NCBI RefSeq assembly: GCF_044797955.1
Contig: NZ_CP085211.1
Location: 2,232,001-2,296,000, forward strand
Direction of reading: 5' to 3'
Source: Idiomarina seosinensis_A
GTDB taxonomy: Bacteria > Pseudomonadota > Gammaproteobacteria > Enterobacterales > Alteromonadaceae
DNA length: 64,000 nucleotides
The notes under the pieces were generated by a model. It did not search any database. It was given only the letters and a program-made list of their open reading frames with translations, and had not been told where the DNA came from. Shown piece after piece: positions 61,117 to 64,000 of this stretch; the first letter of the stretch is position 1, and the number at the start of each line of letters is the position of its first letter. Both the position numbers and the translations under genes were made by a program.

Positions 61117-61721
61117 TGCAGTTCAGACGCAGGCACAGTTTGCTGATCATTACGCCAACGGTACATGGCATAAACCACCAGTAGCAAGTACAGAACGAAC
61201 AGTAAAGCGGTTGCTACAAAGCCTTTGTGCCAGTACAGGTAAACATAAAAACTATCAATGACCAGCCAGTACCACCAACTCTCATACGCTTTTTGCGTGA
61301 TAAGCCAGGTCGCAAGCAGACTAAACAGTGTTGTGTAAGTATCTATCCAAATAGCCTCGGCGTCAGTGTAATTGTGCAAACCGAAGACAATTATCGCCCC
61401 CAGCGGCAGGATCCATAGCCACTGAGTTAAGTGCCAGCGCAAAGAAAAGTTATAATCAGAGGCTTTTTCCTGCCCCTGGGCTTTTTGCCATTGCCACCAG
61501 CCATAACCCGCCATAACAATGTAAAAAACCTGCAGCAGGCTCTCCATGTAGAGCTTTGCCTGCCAAAAAATAATGGTATAAATAGTACAACTAATGGCTG
61601 CTGCCAACCAACACCACTGGCGTTGATGGGCAGCAAGCACAAGATAAGCAAGAGCTAACAGCAATGCCATTAGCTCCCACCCCGAACTTAACAACAGTTT
61701 ATCGATGATTTCACTAAACAT
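61113..61721 (-). CDS. pnuT: PnuC-family transporter, probably thiamine-specific PnuT
   Basis: A 202-residue membrane protein with about seven helices and many aromatic residues. The substrate-binding pattern of PnuC proteins is present: YMESLLQVFYIVMAGYGWWQW and ESWWYWLVIDSFYVYLYWHKG. PnuC family members facilitate diffusion of vitamin precursors that are then trapped by phosphorylation. Since the operon is led by a TPP riboswitch and contains a kinase, thiamine (PnuT) is the likely substrate rather than nicotinamide riboside. It starts 8 bp after the receptor stop codon. Confidence 0.88.
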   Translation of the reverse strand: MFSEIIDKLLLSSGWELMALLLALAYLVLAAHQRQWCWLAAAISCTIYTIIFWQAKLYMESLLQVFYIVMAGYGWWQWQKAQGQEKASDYNFSLRWHLTQWLWILPLGAIIVFGLHNYTDAEAIWIDTYTTLFSLLATWLITQKAYESWWYWLVIDSFYVYLYWHKGFVATALLFVLYLLLVVYAMYRWRNDQQTVPASELQ

Positions 61722-61729
61722 CAGTTCGC

Positions 61730-63850
61730 TCAGAATCGATATTCTGCAGTGAAACCATAGCGGCGTGGTTCACCATACTGCACATAAGTTTCGGTAACGT
61801 ACTCATCCCGTGGGTCATTACCAAAATAAAAGCCGCGGATTTCGGTATCGTCATCGGTTAAGTTGCGTCCCCAGAGACTAAACTGCCAGTTTTGCCAGTA
61901 GTAACTTAACTGAGCATGCAAAAGAGCCGTTGGCTCGGACTGCTGATCATGTGAGTTAGAAAAATAAAAGCTGTCTTTAAAGTCGCCCTGAACGCTCCAC
62001 TCCAGCGCTTCTGTCAGCTGACCCCGCAAACCTACGTTCGCGGTATATTGCGGAGCATGAGCCTGCTCCCGACCACTTTTATCCTCGCCGTCAGCGGTGG
62101 TAAAGCCCTCAATTTCGCTCTCCAGTAAGCCAACTGATGCAAAACCTGCCAGCCTGTCGATTATCTGCCAGTTACCTTCGAACTCAACGCCATAGTTAGT
62201 CCCTTCTGCGGCATTTTCTAAAAAGCCAACAAAAGACTGTTGCTGATTTATCCAGCTCTTTAACTGAACATCGTCACGCTGATTGTAAAAAACGGTAACG
62301 CGAGTCGACAACCGGTCAGCAGCATCACTCCACTTAATGCCGGACTCCAGGTTCCAGAGGATTTCCGGCTGAAACGTGGCCCGCTCCAACAGATAATCTT
62401 CTACTTCGTTCAACTGTTGGTCTTTCGCCCGGCCAAGAGCCTCACCGTTAACCCCGCCGGCCTTATAGCCTCGTGCCAGGGTACCGTACCAGTAGCCTTT
62501 TTCGGCAAACTGATAACGCAGACTCAAAGTGCCGCCGATCATATCGTCTTCCGGAGTAGCGTTTACACCGTTACTATCGACATAATCGGTATCGTAACGC
62601 TCCAGGCGCAACCCGCCGACAAGCGACCAGCGATTATCAAGTTGCTGGATAAGTTCACCGTAAAGCGCCCAGTGGCTGCGATCCTGATCGCTGTTAAAAA
62701 CGCTTGGTTGATATAAATCCCAGTTAAAGTAATCCCGCATTAACTGTTCCTGTTTACGATAATAGTAAACACCCGCGGTCCAGTCTGTTTCCTGGCCAAA
62801 CAGCTGCGTAGGCTTAGTGGAGCGCCACCTTGCTTCCAAAGTGGTGTCATTACGGTCACGGAAGTAGGCATCGAACGAGGAATACTCCCAACCGGGGGCA
62901 ATGCCAACATAAGTCCAGTCTTCATCAAAGCTGTACTCGCTGTCCGCCTGCAAACCACTGACTGCAAACGACAACTCACTGTTTTGAAATCCGCTAAAAA
63001 TGGTTTCAAGACGTAAAGCCGAAGATTTTAGTGCATCGGTTCCCGGTTCATCAGACAGCGTCTGCCGATCATTTTCCAGGCTAAAAGCATCATAGCCATT
63101 ATCAATATCAATATGGTGGAAGTTGGTTTGTAAACGCCAGTTCTCGGTTAGTTCTGACTGTAAACCAAGACGTGCCGATAGTTCATCGCGTTGCTCGGTG
63201 TCATCGCGTTGTAAAAAACGGTTTTCGGTAAAGCCGTCATTTGCAAACTGCGTTACCGATAAACGCGCATTGCCGATGTTGGCTATCTCGCCACCCACTG
63301 CAAAACCCGCTCGGTATTCGTCATAATTAGCAGTCGATAACAAGAGTTTACCAGTTAGGGTATCTGTGGGTTGCTCACTGTCTAATACGATCATGCCGGC
63401 CAAAGCGTTAACGCCAAATCGTCCGCTTTGCGGGCCACGAAATACTTCGACCTGGCCAATATCGAAAAGGCTGGCGGCTGCACCCAGGCCTGAGTAATCA
63501 ATACCATCAATAAGCAAGCCAACCGAAGGATTTACCGTATCAACAAACTGCGAACGTTCGCCAATGCCACGGATTTGAATATATTGGGCCGTTGAGGTGC
63601 CGCCGGCAAAATTAACATTAGCAACAGCATTAAGAGCGCTTTGCAAATGCTCAGCGTTACGTTCATCTATTTGTTCGGCATCGATGATACCGACACTCTG
63701 CGGGATTTCATTTATCGTCTGACGCTGAAAATCGGCCGTTACATTGATAATTTCGATATCACTATCAGTAGTTTCAGCCGTTTGCTGAGCATACGACAAG
63801 CTCACTGAGGCTAAGCTAACTGCGAGCGCAATCGATGATTTTTTAAACAT
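61730..63850 (-). CDS. TonB-dependent outer-membrane receptor, probable thiamine receptor
   Basis: A 706-residue receptor. The signal peptide is residues 1-21 (cleavage after SYA); IEIINVTA at about 32-39 may be the TonB box; the plug domain follows (PQSVGIIDAEQIDERNAEHL, IQIRGIGERSQF, VEVFRGPQSGRFGVNALAGMI) and the 22-strand barrel ends in YGFTAEYRF with the terminal Phe required for outer-membrane insertion. An AAAGGAA site (63858-63864) lies 7 bases before the ATG. A TPP riboswitch precedes it, so thiamine or a phosphorylated form is the likely ligand. It is the first gene of the four-gene operon. Confidence 0.9.
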   Translation of the reverse strand: MFKKSSIALAVSLASVSLSYAQQTAETTDSDIEIINVTADFQRQTINEIPQSVGIIDAEQIDERNAEHLQSALNAVANVNFAGGTSTAQYIQIRGIGERSQFVDTVNPSVGLLIDGIDYSGLGAAASLFDIGQVEVFRGPQSGRFGVNALAGMIVLDSEQPTDTLTGKLLLSTANYDEYRAGFAVGGEIANIGNARLSVTQFANDGFTENRFLQRDDTEQRDELSARLGLQSELTENWRLQTNFHHIDIDNGYDAFSLENDRQTLSDEPGTDALKSSALRLETIFSGFQNSELSFAVSGLQADSEYSFDEDWTYVGIAPGWEYSSFDAYFRDRNDTTLEARWRSTKPTQLFGQETDWTAGVYYYRKQEQLMRDYFNWDLYQPSVFNSDQDRSHWALYGELIQQLDNRWSLVGGLRLERYDTDYVDSNGVNATPEDDMIGGTLSLRYQFAEKGYWYGTLARGYKAGGVNGEALGRAKDQQLNEVEDYLLERATFQPEILWNLESGIKWSDAADRLSTRVTVFYNQRDDVQLKSWINQQQSFVGFLENAAEGTNYGVEFEGNWQIIDRLAGFASVGLLESEIEGFTTADGEDKSGREQAHAPQYTANVGLRGQLTEALEWSVQGDFKDSFYFSNSHDQQSEPTALLHAQLSYYWQNWQFSLWGRNLTDDDTEIRGFYFGNDPRDEYVTETYVQYGEPRRYGFTAEYRF

Positions 63851-63921
63851 GGACTATTTCCTTTACCACTAACAAGAAACAATCCGGCAAGGCTTATAAA
63901 ATGGCGAGATAATTGAACTGT

Positions 63922-64000
63922 CTACCATCCCTACGCCAGTATTAACCGGATCAGGTATTAAGGGTCTGCACAATCGCATCTCAGCCCACTGGGGGCGCCC
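63922..64000 (-). promoter_or_regulatory. TPP riboswitch (THI element), 5' end cut by the window edge
   Basis: On the minus strand from 64000 downward the RNA shows the conserved thi-box pieces in order: GGGCTGAGAT (helix P3 side and pyrimidine-binding CUGAGA), ACCC, ACCTGATCCGG, then ACTGGCGTAGGGA, matching the consensus CUGAGA...ACCUGAUC...GCGNAGGGA. The outer P1 5' strand lies partly outside the window. It ends about 70 bases before the TonB receptor start. TPP binding normally represses translation or transcription; there is no clear T-run, so sequestration of the AAAGGAA site is more likely. Confidence 0.93.

Noticed and set aside
1..64000. Phage, insertion sequence, CRISPR, toxin-antitoxin or defence genes
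   Set aside because: None were recognised; gene order is conserved core genome throughout and no repeat arrays or transposase motifs were seen.

Overview
This window looks like a chromosomal segment of a marine gammaproteobacterium of the order Alteromonadales, most likely the Idiomarina/Pseudidiomarina group. The evidence is gene order shared with Escherichia, Shewanella and Vibrio (epmB near groESL and dsbD; aroQ-accB-accC-prmA-dusB-fis; rsgA-psd beside a divergent orn; hemE-nudC against rsd; fkpA/slyX; prkB, yhfA and astCAD; rpe-trpS), moderate GC content, very short intergenic spaces and a BCCT osmolyte carrier. The genus is inferred from gene content; no alignment was run. I see no phage, insertion sequence, CRISPR array or integron. 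No gene-free stretch exceeds about 220 bases once the tRNA pair is counted.

Layout. 1-5.5 kb: the 3' part of epmB (cut by the window edge), a short PriC-like gene, a DUF3016 gene, groESL with a sigma32-type promoter, and dsbD. 5.6-14.6 kb: aroQ-accBC-prmA, dusB-fis, purH, an exported methyltransferase-like lipoprotein, purD and maoP. 14.7-23 kb: a diguanylate cyclase overlapping an NRAMP-like transporter that lacks the family's metal-binding residues, an acetyl-CoA hydrolase/GNAT fusion followed by an HDAC-family deacylase, two identical tRNA-Gly genes behind a clear promoter, a BCCT carrier and orn. 23-33 kb: rsgA-psd-GDPD, an RND efflux pair, nudC-hemE and rsd. 33-45 kb: an FKBP lipoprotein, a WD40 lipoprotein-slyX pair, prkB, a six-gene run astC-astA-astD-DUF3802-yhfA-rlmJ, and rpe-trpS-pabA-HDOD. 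45-59 kb: small membrane proteins, prlC, a DPP-IV-like lipoprotein, gor, a hemH-led five-gene run, a VTT-CNNM pair, a TSUP carrier, trhO, dps and a DUF3185 protein.

The most coherent system is at the right end, on the minus strand. A TPP (thiamine pyrophosphate) riboswitch, cut at its 5' end by the window edge, precedes a TonB-dependent receptor, a PnuC-family (PnuT) permease, an APH-fold putative thiamine kinase and an MFS carrier. The four genes are 8 bp apart or overlapping and end at a terminator hairpin that contains the last stop codon. Together they describe outer-membrane uptake, inner-membrane passage and phosphate trapping of thiamine, with the MFS carrier as the least explained part.

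Most of the window is ordinary core genome. The points I think deserve a second look are the thiamine operon and its unusual kinase motif, the non-canonical NRAMP protein coupled to a GGDEF protein, the acetyl-CoA hydrolase/GNAT-HDAC pair, the methyltransferase-like lipoprotein between purH and purD, and the Gln/Met repeat protein in the hemH cluster. None of these can be called an undescribed system from sequence alone.
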